The notes beneath the pieces were generated by a model. That model did no database searches and was not told the DNA's origin. It was given only the letters and a program-made list of their open reading frames with translations. DNA of 64,000 nucleotides. Origin: Burkholderiales bacterium (GTDB taxonomy: Bacteria > Pseudomonadota > Gammaproteobacteria > Burkholderiales > Burkholderiaceae_C). A program made the position numbers and the translations under genes. Below, in pieces: positions 38,496 to 46,767 of the stretch (the stretch's first letter is position 1; each line of letters starts with the position of its first letter). The stretch covers positions 124,001 through 188,000 of the forward strand of contig JADJDV010000002.1 in assembly GCA_016702555.1 (NCBI GenBank), given 5' to 3'.

Positions 38496-39311
38496 ATGCC
38501 TGCCATTGATCCACCGCCGTTCCATTTGCACCCCGGCACCGCCCCGCTGCTGATTTCCTTCCCGCACGTCGGCACGCACATTCCGCCTGCCTTGGCGGCG
38601 CGCCTCACGCCCAAGGCGCGGCAGATGGGGGACACCGACTGGCACCTGCCGCGCCTGTACGACTTCGCGCGCGGCCTGGGGGCCTCGCTGCTGATCGGCA
38701 CGCATTCGCGCTACGTGATCGATCTGAACCGCCCGCCGGATGGCGCCAGCCTGTATCCGGGGCAGAGCGTGACGGCGCTGTGCCCTACGGACGATTTCGA
38801 TGGCGAGCGCATCTATCTGGAGGCGGCGGATGAACCGGGTGCTGACGAGATCGACGAGCGGCGCGTGGCGATCTGGCGGCCGTACCACGAAGCGCTGGCG
38901 GCTGAGCTGGCGCGCATCCGGGCTGCGCACGGTGTGGCGGTGCTGTGGGACGCCCATTCGATCCGCTCGGTGCTGCCGCGCTTTTTCGACGGCAGGCTGC
39001 CGCACCTGAACCTGGGCACCGCCGACGGCGCCAGCTGCGCGCCGGCGCTGGCGCGCGAGTTGCTGCGCATCGCGGCATCGGCCAGCGGTTTCACGGCGGT
39101 GCTGAACGGCCGTTTCAAGGGCGGCCACATCACGCGCGCCCACGGCCGGCCCGACGCCGGCGTACACGCGGTGCAACTGGAAATGGCGCAGTGCAGCTAC
39201 ATGCACGAGGCGTCGCCCTTCGACTACCTGCCCGAGCAGGCCGCGCGCATCCAGCCGACGCTGGAGCATCTGCTGGGGGCCGCGCTGGCATTCGCGCGGC
39301 AGCACGCATGA
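38496..39311 (+). CDS. N-formylglutamate amidohydrolase family protein
   Basis: 271 residues from ATG 38496. In histidine catabolism this family converts N-formylglutamate to glutamate and formate; other members act on related acyl-amino acids. Motifs: LISFPHVGTHIP, DTDWHLPRLYDFA, RYVIDLNRPP and LWDAHSIRS, with metal ligands in the His/Asp pairs. No other hut genes are adjacent, so the physiological role is open. Confidence 0.88.
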   Translation: MPAIDPPPFHLHPGTAPLLISFPHVGTHIPPALAARLTPKARQMGDTDWHLPRLYDFARGLGASLLIGTHSRYVIDLNRPPDGASLYPGQSVTALCPTDDFDGERIYLEAADEPGADEIDERRVAIWRPYHEALAAELARIRAAHGVAVLWDAHSIRSVLPRFFDGRLPHLNLGTADGASCAPALARELLRIAASASGFTAVLNGRFKGGHITRAHGRPDAGVHAVQLEMAQCSYMHEASPFDYLPEQAARIQPTLEHLLGAALAFARQHA

Positions 39312-39419
39312 CACGCTCGATAGCTATGTAAACGATAGCTGAAAAGGCTTTCCCGTCGGCCGTGCACGGCCAATGGCGTGCGCGTGGCCGCGAATGCGCC
39401 GAGTTTCTACAATGCGCGC

Positions 39420-40466
39420 ATGAATTTGCCCGCCTACACCCGCGCCGCCCAGTTGCCCGACATCCTGCGCCAGCGCCTGGTCATCCTCGACGGTGCCATG
39501 GGCACCATGATCCAACAGTTGAAGCTGAGCGAGGCGCAATTTCGCGGCCCGCGTTTTGCCGACTTTCACAAGGACGTCAAGGGCAATAACGAGCTGCTGT
39601 CGCTCACCCAGCCCGAGCTGATCCGCGACATCCATGAGAAGTACCTGGCCGCTGGCGCCGACCTGATCGAGACCAACACCTTCGGCGCCACCTCGATTGC
39701 GCAGGCCGACTACGACATGGCGCAACTGGCGCGCGAGATGAACGTCGAATCGGCCCGACTGGCGCGCGCCGCGTGCGACAAGTACGCGACACCCGACAAG
39801 CCGCGCTTCGTCGCCGGTGCGCTCGGCCCGACGCCCAAGACCGCCAGCATCAGTCCCGACGTCAACGACCCGAGCGCGCGCAACGTCGATTTCGAGGCCT
39901 TGCGCGCGGCGTATTACGAGCAGGTCGAGGGCCTGGCGGAAGGCGGCGCCGACGTGCTGCTGGTCGAGACCATCTTCGACACCCTCAACGCCAAGGCGGC
40001 GCTGTTCGCCATCGACGAGTTCTTCGAAGCCAGCGGTGAGTGCCTGCCGATCATGATCAGCGGCACGGTGACCGATGCCTCCGGCCGCGTGCTGAGCGGC
40101 CAGACCGTGACCGCGTTCTGGTACAGCGTGCGGCACGCCAACCCGCTGTCGGTCGGCCTCAACTGCGCCCTCGGCGCGGCGCTGATGCGGCCCTACATCC
40201 AGGAGCTGAACCGCGCCGCGCCCGACACCTTCATCAGCTGCTACCCCAACGCCGGCCTGCCGAATCCGATGAGCGACACCGGCTTCGACGAAACCCCCGA
40301 GGTGACCAGCCGGCTGATCCACGAGTTCGCCGCCGAGGGGCTGGTGAACATCGTCGGCGGCTGCTGCGGCACCACGCCGGCGCACATCGGCGCCATCGCC
40401 CAGGCCGTGGGGCCGCTGAAGGCGCGCGGCGTGCAGCCGGCGGGTTTCTACCGCGACGCCGCTTGA
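39420..40466 (+). CDS. metH: Methionine synthase, homocysteine-methyltransferase half (split MetH)
   Basis: 348 residues equal to the N-terminal homocysteine-binding barrel of cobalamin-dependent methionine synthase. Zinc ligands are the Cys in VGLNCALG and the pair in GGCCGTTPAH; the start ILDGAMGTMIQQ is typical. The folate, cobalamin and reactivation domains (over 800 residues in fused MetH) are absent and not encoded next to it; the neighbour is convergent. Split MetH is known in this bacterial group, normally with the second gene adjacent. A TACAAT box (39408-39413) stands 6 bases before the ATG, implying a leaderless transcript; an upstream GTG (39378) would extend it by 14 residues. 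Confidence 0.9.
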   Translation: MNLPAYTRAAQLPDILRQRLVILDGAMGTMIQQLKLSEAQFRGPRFADFHKDVKGNNELLSLTQPELIRDIHEKYLAAGADLIETNTFGATSIAQADYDMAQLAREMNVESARLARAACDKYATPDKPRFVAGALGPTPKTASISPDVNDPSARNVDFEALRAAYYEQVEGLAEGGADVLLVETIFDTLNAKAALFAIDEFFEASGECLPIMISGTVTDASGRVLSGQTVTAFWYSVRHANPLSVGLNCALGAALMRPYIQELNRAAPDTFISCYPNAGLPNPMSDTGFDETPEVTSRLIHEFAAEGLVNIVGGCCGTTPAHIGAIAQAVGPLKARGVQPAGFYRDAA

Positions 40467-40475
40467 AGGTTCATG

Positions 40476-41183
40476 TCAAGCCACCGGCGCGGCGCCGAAC
40501 AGCCGGCCGATCAGCGCTGAGGCCGCCATCGCCAGCGCGCCCCAGAACAGCACCCGCAGCGCGCCCTTGAGCATGGGCGCGCCGCCCAGGCGCGCGGCGA
40601 GCGCGCCCAGCGCGGCCAGCATCAGCAGCGTGGCGCCGACCAGCACGCTGACCAGCCCCGGCCCGCGCCACAGCAGCACCGCCAGGATCGGCAGCACGGC
40701 GCCGACGATGAAGGCCGCGGCCGACGCCAGTGCGGCCTGCACCGGGCGCGCCTCGTTGTGGCCGGTGATGCCCAACTCGTCGCGCAGGTGCGCGCCCAAG
40801 GCGTTGTGCGCCGTCAGCTCGCGCGCCACCTCGGCCGCCAGCGCGGGCGACAGCCCACGCTCGGTGTAGATCTGCGTCAGCTCGTGCAGCTCCGGTTCGG
40901 GCCGCTCGGCCAGTTCGCGCGCCTCGGTGGCGCGGTCGGCAGACTCCACGTCGGCCTGTGAACTGACCGATACGTACTCGCCCGCCGCCATCGAGAAGGC
41001 GCCGGCCGTCAGGCCGGCGGCGGCGGTGAGCAACAGCGTGTTCAGTTCGGCGCCGGCGGCCGCCATGCCCACCACCAGGCCGCTGGTGGAGATCAGCCCG
41101 TCGTTGGCGCCCAGCACGGCGGCGCGCAGCCAGCCGGCCTTGTGCAGCTTGTGGGATTCGCGGTGCAGGGGGTTGCGGGACAT
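40476..41183 (-). CDS. VIT/CCC1-family transporter (probable Fe/Mn)
   Basis: 235 residues with about five membrane helices. The family signature AAGEYVSVSSQADVE near residue 70, the start DGLISTSGLVVGM, and the Glu-rich cytoplasmic loop (about 80-120) match VIT1/CCC1 proteins that move Fe(II) or Mn(II) out of the cytosol. Convergent with metH and 41 bases downstream of the SLAC1-like gene on the same strand. Metal is inferred. Confidence 0.88.
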   Translation of the reverse strand: MSRNPLHRESHKLHKAGWLRAAVLGANDGLISTSGLVVGMAAAGAELNTLLLTAAAGLTAGAFSMAAGEYVSVSSQADVESADRATEARELAERPEPELHELTQIYTERGLSPALAAEVARELTAHNALGAHLRDELGITGHNEARPVQAALASAAAFIVGAVLPILAVLLWRGPGLVSVLVGATLLMLAALGALAARLGGAPMLKGALRVLFWGALAMAASALIGRLFGAAPVA

Positions 41184-41224
41184 GGCGATGGGTGCGGTTG
41201 CCAGAAGTCGCGGTCAATATTGAA

Positions 41225-42241
41225 TCAGCGCGGCTGCGGCGGCTGGGCGTTGCCGGTGGCGAGCATGGCCACCGGCTCGGGCTGCAGCAGCGAGCCTTCG
41301 CGCCAGCCCTTCCAGGTGGAGATGGCCAGCAGCGCGATCACCAGCGAGGCCAGCGCCAGCGCAATCATGGCCGGCGCCTGCGCGGCCTCGTGCTGCGCCG
41401 CCAGCCGCAGCGACAGCGTGGCAAACGCCGCCAGCGGGAAGCCCATCGACCAGAACCCGATCGAGAACGGCTGCGCCAGCATGCGGCGCAGGATCTGCAG
41501 GCTCCACAGCAGAAAGAACAGCGCCACGCCCCAGCACATCCAGGCCAGCAGCGCCGGGCCGCCGAGTTGCAGCGTGGACGCGCCGATCACCGCCGGCGGC
41601 GCGATGGTGATGAAGGTGGTGGGCAGCAGGCGCTCGGCCCACAGGCCCTGCACCGCGATGCGTGCGAACAACAGCGCCAGCAGCACCGGCCACAGCAGCA
41701 CACCAAGGCCGAACTGCGCCGCCGACCAGGCACCGGCGCCCAGCGGCACGCCGGCCAGCGGCGCCAGCACGTTGCCGACCACCGGGATCAGCAGCGCCGG
41801 CGTCAGCGCCGCCCAGCTCAGGCCCTGCGTCTTGTCGGCGTTCAGCCAGCGCGCCAGCGCCCACAGCGTGACGCCGAACTGCAGCAGCGAACCCAGCCAC
41901 CACAGCGCCGCGATCCAGGCGTGGGTGCCCAGCAGCGACACCGCGACGGTGGCCAGCAGGATGATCGACACTGGCACGGTGGCGATGAAGGCGTGTCGCA
42001 CCGGATGCTTGAGGTCGGCCGCCAGCGCCTCGGGGTAGTGCTGCCAGCGGATCCACGACAGCACGGCCAGCGCCACAAAGGCCAGCGCGGCGATGCCGGC
42101 CAGCACCAGCGCGCCGGCACCGGCCAAGTCGCCCAGGATCGGCGCCGCCCGGCCCCAGGCCAGCGCCAGGCCGGTCAGGCCCATGACGATGGCAAACCAG
42201 TTCGGGGCGAGGTGTTTCAGCGCGTCGGGACCTTGCGGCAT
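41225..42241 (-). CDS. SLAC1/TehA (TDT) family transporter
   Basis: 338-residue membrane protein with about ten helices, starting MPQGPDALKHLAPNWFAIVMG. The family includes tellurite-resistance TehA, plant anion channel SLAC1 and C4-dicarboxylate carriers. The frame is open upstream for 55 codons but that part is Arg/Pro-rich, so ATG 42241 is preferred. Substrate unknown. It is divergent from the sulfate-binding gene, but no sulfur-specific feature is seen. Confidence 0.85.
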   Translation of the reverse strand: MPQGPDALKHLAPNWFAIVMGLTGLALAWGRAAPILGDLAGAGALVLAGIAALAFVALAVLSWIRWQHYPEALAADLKHPVRHAFIATVPVSIILLATVAVSLLGTHAWIAALWWLGSLLQFGVTLWALARWLNADKTQGLSWAALTPALLIPVVGNVLAPLAGVPLGAGAWSAAQFGLGVLLWPVLLALLFARIAVQGLWAERLLPTTFITIAPPAVIGASTLQLGGPALLAWMCWGVALFFLLWSLQILRRMLAQPFSIGFWSMGFPLAAFATLSLRLAAQHEAAQAPAMIALALASLVIALLAISTWKGWREGSLLQPEPVAMLATGNAQPPQPR

Positions 42242-42354
42242 GGCGCCATCATGCCATGTGGGCGGCCGCGCTTGGTCTGGGATCGGGCGCGCCGTGGGTG
42301 GCCGTGGCGCGGCGTTTTTCGGGCCTCGGGTGAAGGCCGACAACCCCTGCCGAC

Positions 42355-42382
42355 GGCATAAGCAAACAAGAAAACAGTCGTT
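42355..42382 (+). promoter_or_regulatory. Shared sulfur-regulon motif, site 1 (candidate CysB-like operator)
   Basis: GGCATAAGCA, 7-bp gap, AAACAGTC, 1-bp gap, TT; ends 68 bases before the first sulfate-binding gene. The identical blocks with identical spacing recur at 56612-56639 before the rhodanese/YedE operon. LysR-type regulators such as CysB bind sites of this size; assignment to CysB is inference. Confidence 0.65.
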
Positions 42383-42450
42383 CCCTTGGCGGTCGGCGGC
42401 TTTCATGATCGCGGCCTCGTCGTCGTTTCACCCACAGGAATCCACCGATC

Positions 42451-43470
42451 ATGTCGTCACGCCGCTTTGCTCTTCACACCCTGGCGGGGACCGCGCTGGC
42501 CGCCGCCGCGCCCTGGGCGCGCGGCCAGACGCCGCCGCCCGCGCCGACGCTGCTCAACGTCAGCTACGACCCCACGCGCGAGTTCTACGTCGAGTTCAAC
42601 CAGGCCTTTGCCGCGCACTGGAAAGCGCGGACCGGCCAGAGCGTGACGATCAAGCAGTCGCACGGCGGCTCGGGCAAGCAGGCGCGCTCGATCATCGACG
42701 GCCTCGCCGCCGACGTCGCCACGCTGGCGCTGGCCGGCGACACCGACGCGCTGCACGCGCATGGCGGCTGGGTCGCGAAGGACTGGCAAAAGCGCCTGCC
42801 GCGCAACAGCTCGCCCTATACCTCGACCATCGTGCTGGTGGTGCGCCAGGGCAACCCCAAGGGCATCCGCGACTGGGACGACCTGGTCAAGCCGGGCGTG
42901 AAGGTCATCACACCCAACCCCAAGACCAGCGGCGGCGCGCGCTGGAACTACCTGGCCGCCTGGGAGTACGCGCGCCGCCAGCTGGGCGGCGACGCCCCGG
43001 CCAAGGGTTTCGTGGCCCGGCTGTACCAGAACGTGCCGGTGCTCGACACCGGCGCGCGCGGCGCCTCCGTCAGCTTTGCGCAGCGCCAGCAGGGCGACGT
43101 GCTGATCGCCTGGGAGAACGAGGCGCATCTGCTGGAAAAGGAGTTTGGCCACCGCTTCGACATCGTCTACCCCAGCCTGTCGATCCTGGCCGAGCCGGCG
43201 GTCACGCTGGTGGACCGCAATGTCGACCGGCACGGCACGCGCGCCGTGGCGCAGGCCTATCTGGAGTATCTGTACAGCGACGAAGGGCAGAACCTGGCCG
43301 GCAAGCACTTCTATCGTCCGAGCTCCGACAAGGCGGCGGCCAGGTACGCCGGGCAGTTTCCCAGGCTGCCGCTGTTCTCGATCGACCAGGCCTTTGGTGG
43401 CTGGGCGCAGGCGAGCCAGGCACATTTCGCTGATGGCGGGCACTTCGACCAGATCTACACCCACAGGTAG
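42451..43470 (+). CDS. Sulfate/thiosulfate ABC transporter substrate-binding protein 1
   Basis: 339 residues from ATG 42451; twin-Arg-like start MSSRRFALHTLAG followed by a hydrophobic stretch and cleavage near ARGQ. Sbp/CysP family core: LLNVSYDPTREFYVEFN, IKQSHGGSGKQ, NPKTSGGARWNYLAAW. Captures sulfate or thiosulfate in the periplasm for the CysTWA permease encoded downstream. A second paralogue follows at 43633. Preceded by the shared sulfur motif. Confidence 0.93.
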   Translation: MSSRRFALHTLAGTALAAAAPWARGQTPPPAPTLLNVSYDPTREFYVEFNQAFAAHWKARTGQSVTIKQSHGGSGKQARSIIDGLAADVATLALAGDTDALHAHGGWVAKDWQKRLPRNSSPYTSTIVLVVRQGNPKGIRDWDDLVKPGVKVITPNPKTSGGARWNYLAAWEYARRQLGGDAPAKGFVARLYQNVPVLDTGARGASVSFAQRQQGDVLIAWENEAHLLEKEFGHRFDIVYPSLSILAEPAVTLVDRNVDRHGTRAVAQAYLEYLYSDEGQNLAGKHFYRPSSDKAAARYAGQFPRLPLFSIDQAFGGWAQASQAHFADGGHFDQIYTHR

Positions 43471-43529
43471 GTGGCACCAGCGGCCTTCTTGGCCGGAGGG
43501 CTTGAAATCAGGTTCTTTATTCAAATAAA

Positions 43530-43557
43530 TGTATAAAGAAAGAATTAAAAAGTCGTT
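43530..43557 (+). promoter_or_regulatory. Shared sulfur-regulon motif, site 2 (weaker copy)
   Basis: Same spacing as sites 1 and 3: 6 of 10 bases match in the first block, 7 of 8 in the second (AAAAAGTC), then a gap base and TT. It ends 75 bases before the second sulfate-binding gene. It lies in a conspicuously AT-rich 65-bp patch. Confidence 0.5.
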
Positions 43558-43567
43558 TGAGTTTTAA

Positions 43568-43592
43568 GGACGTGGGTTCAAACTCCCGCACC
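43568..43592 (+). other. tmRNA/tRNA T-arm-like fragment
   Basis: GGACGTGGGTTCAAACTCCC followed by GCACC resembles the 3' T-arm of tmRNA (in E. coli GGACGCGGGTTCAACTCCCG), with one extra A in the loop and one G-U pair. No acceptor stem or body is present upstream, where the sequence is AT-rich. Possibly a remnant of an attachment site or of a displaced RNA gene end. Confidence 0.4.
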
Positions 43593-43594
43593 GG

Positions 43595-43622
43595 GTCGGC
43601 ATTTCGCCGACTTTGCTTTTTT
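43595..43622 (+). terminator. Rho-independent terminator between the two sulfate-binding genes
   Basis: GTCGGC (43595-43600), loop ATTTC, GCCGAC (43606-43611), then TTTGCTTTTTT. It ends 11 bases before the second sulfate-binding start codon, so read-through from upstream would be cut just before that gene unless the terminator is regulated. Confidence 0.75.
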
Positions 43623-43632
43623 CCGTCGCGTC

Positions 43633-44631
43633 ATGAAAACCACTCTTCGTCTCACCCTCACCGTCCTCGCCCTGGCCGCCGCTGGCGCCGCCCACGCGCA
43701 GACCGCGCTGCTCAACGTGTCCTACGACGTGGCGCGCGAGTTCTACAAGGACTACAACACCGCCTTCGTCGCGCACTACAAGAAGACCACCGGCAAGGAC
43801 ATCAAGGTCGACCAGTCGCACGCCGGCTCCAGCGCGCAGGCGCGCGCCGTGGCCGACGGCCTGGCCGCCGACGTGGTGACCATGAACACCACCACCGACG
43901 TCGATTACCTGGCCGAGCGCGGCGTGGTGGCCAAGGACTGGGCCCAGCGCTTCCCGCACGGCGCCTCGCCCACCACCTCGACCATGCTGTTCCTGGTGCG
44001 CCAGGGCAACCCGAAGAACATCAAGGATTGGGATGACCTGACCCGCCCCGATGTCAAGGTGGTGGTGGTCAATCCCAAGACCGGCGGCAACGGCCGCCTG
44101 GCCTATCTGGCGGCCTGGGGCCAGGTGCGTGCCAAGGGCGGCAGCGACGCGCAGGCGGCCGACTTCGTCGGCAAGCTGTACAAGAACGTGCCGGCGCTGG
44201 CGCGCGGCGGGCGCGACGCCACCGGCATGTTCCTGCAGCGCAACCTGGGCGACGTGCTGATCACCTTTGAATCCGAGGTGGTGTCGGTCGAGCGCGAGTT
44301 CGGCAAAGGCAAGGTCGAGGCCATCCATCCCTCGGCCTCGATCATTGCCGAGAACCCGGTGGCGGTGGTCGAGCGCACGGTGAGCAAGAAGGGTACAGGC
44401 GCCGAGGCCAAGGCCTACCTGGATTACCTGTACTCGCCCGAGGGCCAGGAAGTGGCCGCCAAGCATGGCATCCGCCCGCGCGACGAGGCGGTGCTGAAAA
44501 GATACGTCAGCGTGTTCAAGCCGATCAAGCTGTTCACGGTGAAGGAGTACTTCGGCTCGCTGGGCGAGGCGCAGAAGCTGCACTTCAACGATGGCGGGAA
44601 GTTCGACGAGCTGTATCAGCCGGGCAAGTAA
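43633..44631 (+). CDS. sbp: Sulfate/thiosulfate ABC transporter substrate-binding protein 2
   Basis: 332 residues, classical signal peptide ending AHAQ. Sbp family motifs: LLNVSYDVAREFYKDYN, VDQSHAGSSAQAR, NPKTGGNGRLAYLAAW, and the C-terminal FTVKEYFGSLGEAQKLHFNDGG. It is paralogous to the preceding gene along its whole length but has an ordinary Sec signal. Placed directly before cysTWA, so it is the likelier partner of the transporter. A terminator lies just upstream of its start. Confidence 0.94.
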   Translation: MKTTLRLTLTVLALAAAGAAHAQTALLNVSYDVAREFYKDYNTAFVAHYKKTTGKDIKVDQSHAGSSAQARAVADGLAADVVTMNTTTDVDYLAERGVVAKDWAQRFPHGASPTTSTMLFLVRQGNPKNIKDWDDLTRPDVKVVVVNPKTGGNGRLAYLAAWGQVRAKGGSDAQAADFVGKLYKNVPALARGGRDATGMFLQRNLGDVLITFESEVVSVEREFGKGKVEAIHPSASIIAENPVAVVERTVSKKGTGAEAKAYLDYLYSPEGQEVAAKHGIRPRDEAVLKRYVSVFKPIKLFTVKEYFGSLGEAQKLHFNDGGKFDELYQPGK

Positions 44632-44641
44632 ACGTTTGACC

Positions 44642-44790
44642 CCCTCTCCCGCTTGCGGGAGAGGGTTGGGGTGAGGGTGTCTCGCCTCCCCTTCCCTCGC
44701 TGGGCGAAGGCAGGGATGGGCGCAGTTCCGTTGCCATGGGCATGCCGCCGACCCCTCACCCCAACCCTCTCCCCAAAGGGGCGAGGGAGA
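44642..44790. repeat. Long inverted-repeat element between sbp and cysT
   Basis: The left end has a perfect 11-bp hairpin, CCCTCTCCCGC (44642-44652), TT, GCGGGAGAGGG (44655-44665), followed by TTGGGGTGAGGG. The right end (from about 44752) is the reverse complement of that block (CCCCTCACCCCAACCCTCTC) and carries its own small hairpin. A non-coding element within the cys operon that may reduce read-through to cysT. Confidence 0.75.
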
Positions 44791-44842
44791 AAACAGCCCG
44801 CTCACCCAGTTCTGGCAAACGCCAGCCGCTATCAAGACCATC

Positions 44843-45721
44843 ATGACCACCGCCACGCTTGCCGTGCCCCAAGCGCCCGCCGCGCCGCGCCGCCGCAGCG
44901 CGCGCCGGGTGCTGCCCGGCTTCAACCTGACGCTTGGCTACACGCTGCTGTACCTGAGTTTGATCGTGCTGATCCCGCTGTCGGCGCTGGTCATCCACAC
45001 GCTGTCGATGAGCTGGGCCGAGTTCTGGGCGGCGGTCAGCGCGCCGCGCGTGCTGGCCTCGTTCCGGCTCAGTTTCGGTGCGTCGCTGATCGCGGCCTGC
45101 GTCAACGTCGTCGCCGGCCTGCTGGTGGCCTGGGTGCTGGTGCGCTATCAATTTCCGGGCAAGAAAATCGTCGACGCGCTGGTCGATCTGCCGTTCGCGC
45201 TGCCCACCGCCGTGGCCGGCATCGCGCTCACCGCCATCCTGGCCGGCAACGGCTGGCTCGGCCAGTGGCTGGAGCCGCGCGGCATCCAGATCGCGTTCCA
45301 GCCCGCCGGCGTGGTAGTGGCGCTGATCTTCATTGGGCTGCCCTTTGTGGTGCGCACCGTGCAGCCGGTGCTGCAGGACACCGAGCGCGAACTGGAAGAA
45401 GCCGCCGCCTGCCTGGGCGCCACGCGCTGGCAGACCTTCTGGCGCGTGATCTTCCCGGCCATTGCGCCGGCCTTGCTGACGGGCTTTGCCATGGCCTTTG
45501 CGCGGGCCGTGGGCGAGTACGGCTCGGTCATCTTCATTGCCGGCAACATGCCGATGGTGTCGGAGATCGTGCCCCTGGTGATCATCGGCAAGCTGGAGCA
45601 ATACGATTTCGCCGGCGCCACGGCGGTGGCCTCGGTGATGCTGCTGGCGTCCTTCATCCTGCTGCTGATCATCAACGCGCTGCAGGCCTGGGGGCGGCGG
45701 CGCTACGGAGGCGCGCTATGA
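44843..45721 (+). CDS. cysT: Sulfate/thiosulfate ABC permease CysT (CysU)
   Basis: 292-residue inner-membrane subunit with six helices and the coupling motif EEAAACLGATRWQTFWRVIFP. Imports sulfate/thiosulfate with CysW and CysA. Its stop overlaps the cysW start by ATGA. Confidence 0.95.
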   Translation: MTTATLAVPQAPAAPRRRSARRVLPGFNLTLGYTLLYLSLIVLIPLSALVIHTLSMSWAEFWAAVSAPRVLASFRLSFGASLIAACVNVVAGLLVAWVLVRYQFPGKKIVDALVDLPFALPTAVAGIALTAILAGNGWLGQWLEPRGIQIAFQPAGVVVALIFIGLPFVVRTVQPVLQDTERELEEAAACLGATRWQTFWRVIFPAIAPALLTGFAMAFARAVGEYGSVIFIAGNMPMVSEIVPLVIIGKLEQYDFAGATAVASVMLLASFILLLIINALQAWGRRRYGGAL

Positions 45722-46593
45722 GCGGCATCGCCAGGCGCGTGCGCACCACCGAGGCGCCGGCGGTGCGCTGGCTGCTGACCGCGCTGGCGCTGGGCTTCAT
45801 GGCGCTGTTCCTGGTGCTGCCGCTGGCGGCGGTCTTCGTCGAGGCGCTGCGCGGCGGCTGGAGTGCCTACTGGGCGGCGCTGCAGGAGCCCGACGCCTGG
45901 GCCGCGATCCGCCTGACCCTGCTCACCGCCGTCATCGCGGTGCCGCTGAACCTGGTGTTCGGCGTGGCGGCGGCCTGGTGCATCGCCAAGTTCGAGTTCA
46001 AGGGCAAGGCCTTTCTGACCACGCTGATCGACCTGCCGTTCTCGGTCTCGCCAGTGGTCGTCGGTCTGATCTACGTGCTGGTGTTCGGCGCGCAGGGCTG
46101 GCTCGGGCCGTGGCTGGCGGCGCACGACATCAAGATCATCTTCGCCGTGCCGGGCATCGTGCTGGCCACGGTGTTCGTCACCTTCCCCTTCATCGCGCGC
46201 GAGCTGATCCCGCTGATGCAGGCCCAGGGCAGCGACCAGGAGCAGGCCGCCCAGGTGCTGGGCGCCACCGGATGGCAGACCTTCTGGCGCGTCACGCTGC
46301 CGAACATCAAGTGGGGCCTGATCTACGGTGTGATCCTGTGCAACGCACGGGCCATGGGCGAGTTCGGCGCCGTGTCGGTGGTCAGCGGCCACATCCGCGG
46401 CCAGACCAACACCATGCCGCTGCACGTCGAGGTGCTCTACAACGAATACCAAGGCCAGGCCGCGTTTGCCGTCGCCTCGCTGCTGGCGCTGCTGGCCATC
46501 GTCACCCTGGTCATCAAGACGGGGGTGGAGTGGCAACACGAGCGCGAGATGAAGGCCGCGGCGGAGTTGCCGCCGGAGCGGCCGGCCACGTAA
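45718..46593 (+). CDS. cysW: Sulfate/thiosulfate ABC permease CysW
   Basis: 291-residue permease subunit with six helices; motif EQAAQVLGATGWQTFWRVTLP contacts the ATPase, and NARAMGEFGAVSVVSGHIRG is typical of CysW. Starts within the cysT stop codon. A 170-bp inverted-repeat region separates it from cysA. Confidence 0.95.
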   Translation: MSGIARRVRTTEAPAVRWLLTALALGFMALFLVLPLAAVFVEALRGGWSAYWAALQEPDAWAAIRLTLLTAVIAVPLNLVFGVAAAWCIAKFEFKGKAFLTTLIDLPFSVSPVVVGLIYVLVFGAQGWLGPWLAAHDIKIIFAVPGIVLATVFVTFPFIARELIPLMQAQGSDQEQAAQVLGATGWQTFWRVTLPNIKWGLIYGVILCNARAMGEFGAVSVVSGHIRGQTNTMPLHVEVLYNEYQGQAAFAVASLLALLAIVTLVIKTGVEWQHEREMKAAAELPPERPAT

Positions 46594-46603
46594 GCTCAAA
46601 CAG

Positions 46604-46750
46604 CCGGACGCAGAGGACGCAGAAGATGCGCAGAGGACGCAAAAGAAAAACCAAATCTTTATGGTCCCAAACAGGTGGGTTCCGCCTGGAAAACATTCTT
46701 GGCTGTTCCTTCTGCGTTCTTTGCGAAACCTTTGCGTCCTCTGCGTCCGG
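46604..46750. repeat. Inverted-repeat element between cysW and cysA
   Basis: The left arm starts CCGGACGCAGAGGACGCA at 46604; the right arm ends TGCGTCCTCTGCGTCCGG at 46750, its perfect reverse complement over 18 bp. Within each arm the GAGGACGCA unit is partly repeated. The interior is AT-richer than the surroundings. Non-coding. Confidence 0.8.
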
Positions 46751-46767
46751 TATTCAAGGTACTAAAA

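Noticed and set aside
43568..43592. Complete tRNA or tmRNA gene
   Set aside because: Only a T-arm-like segment is present; there is no acceptor stem, D-arm or anticodon arm upstream.
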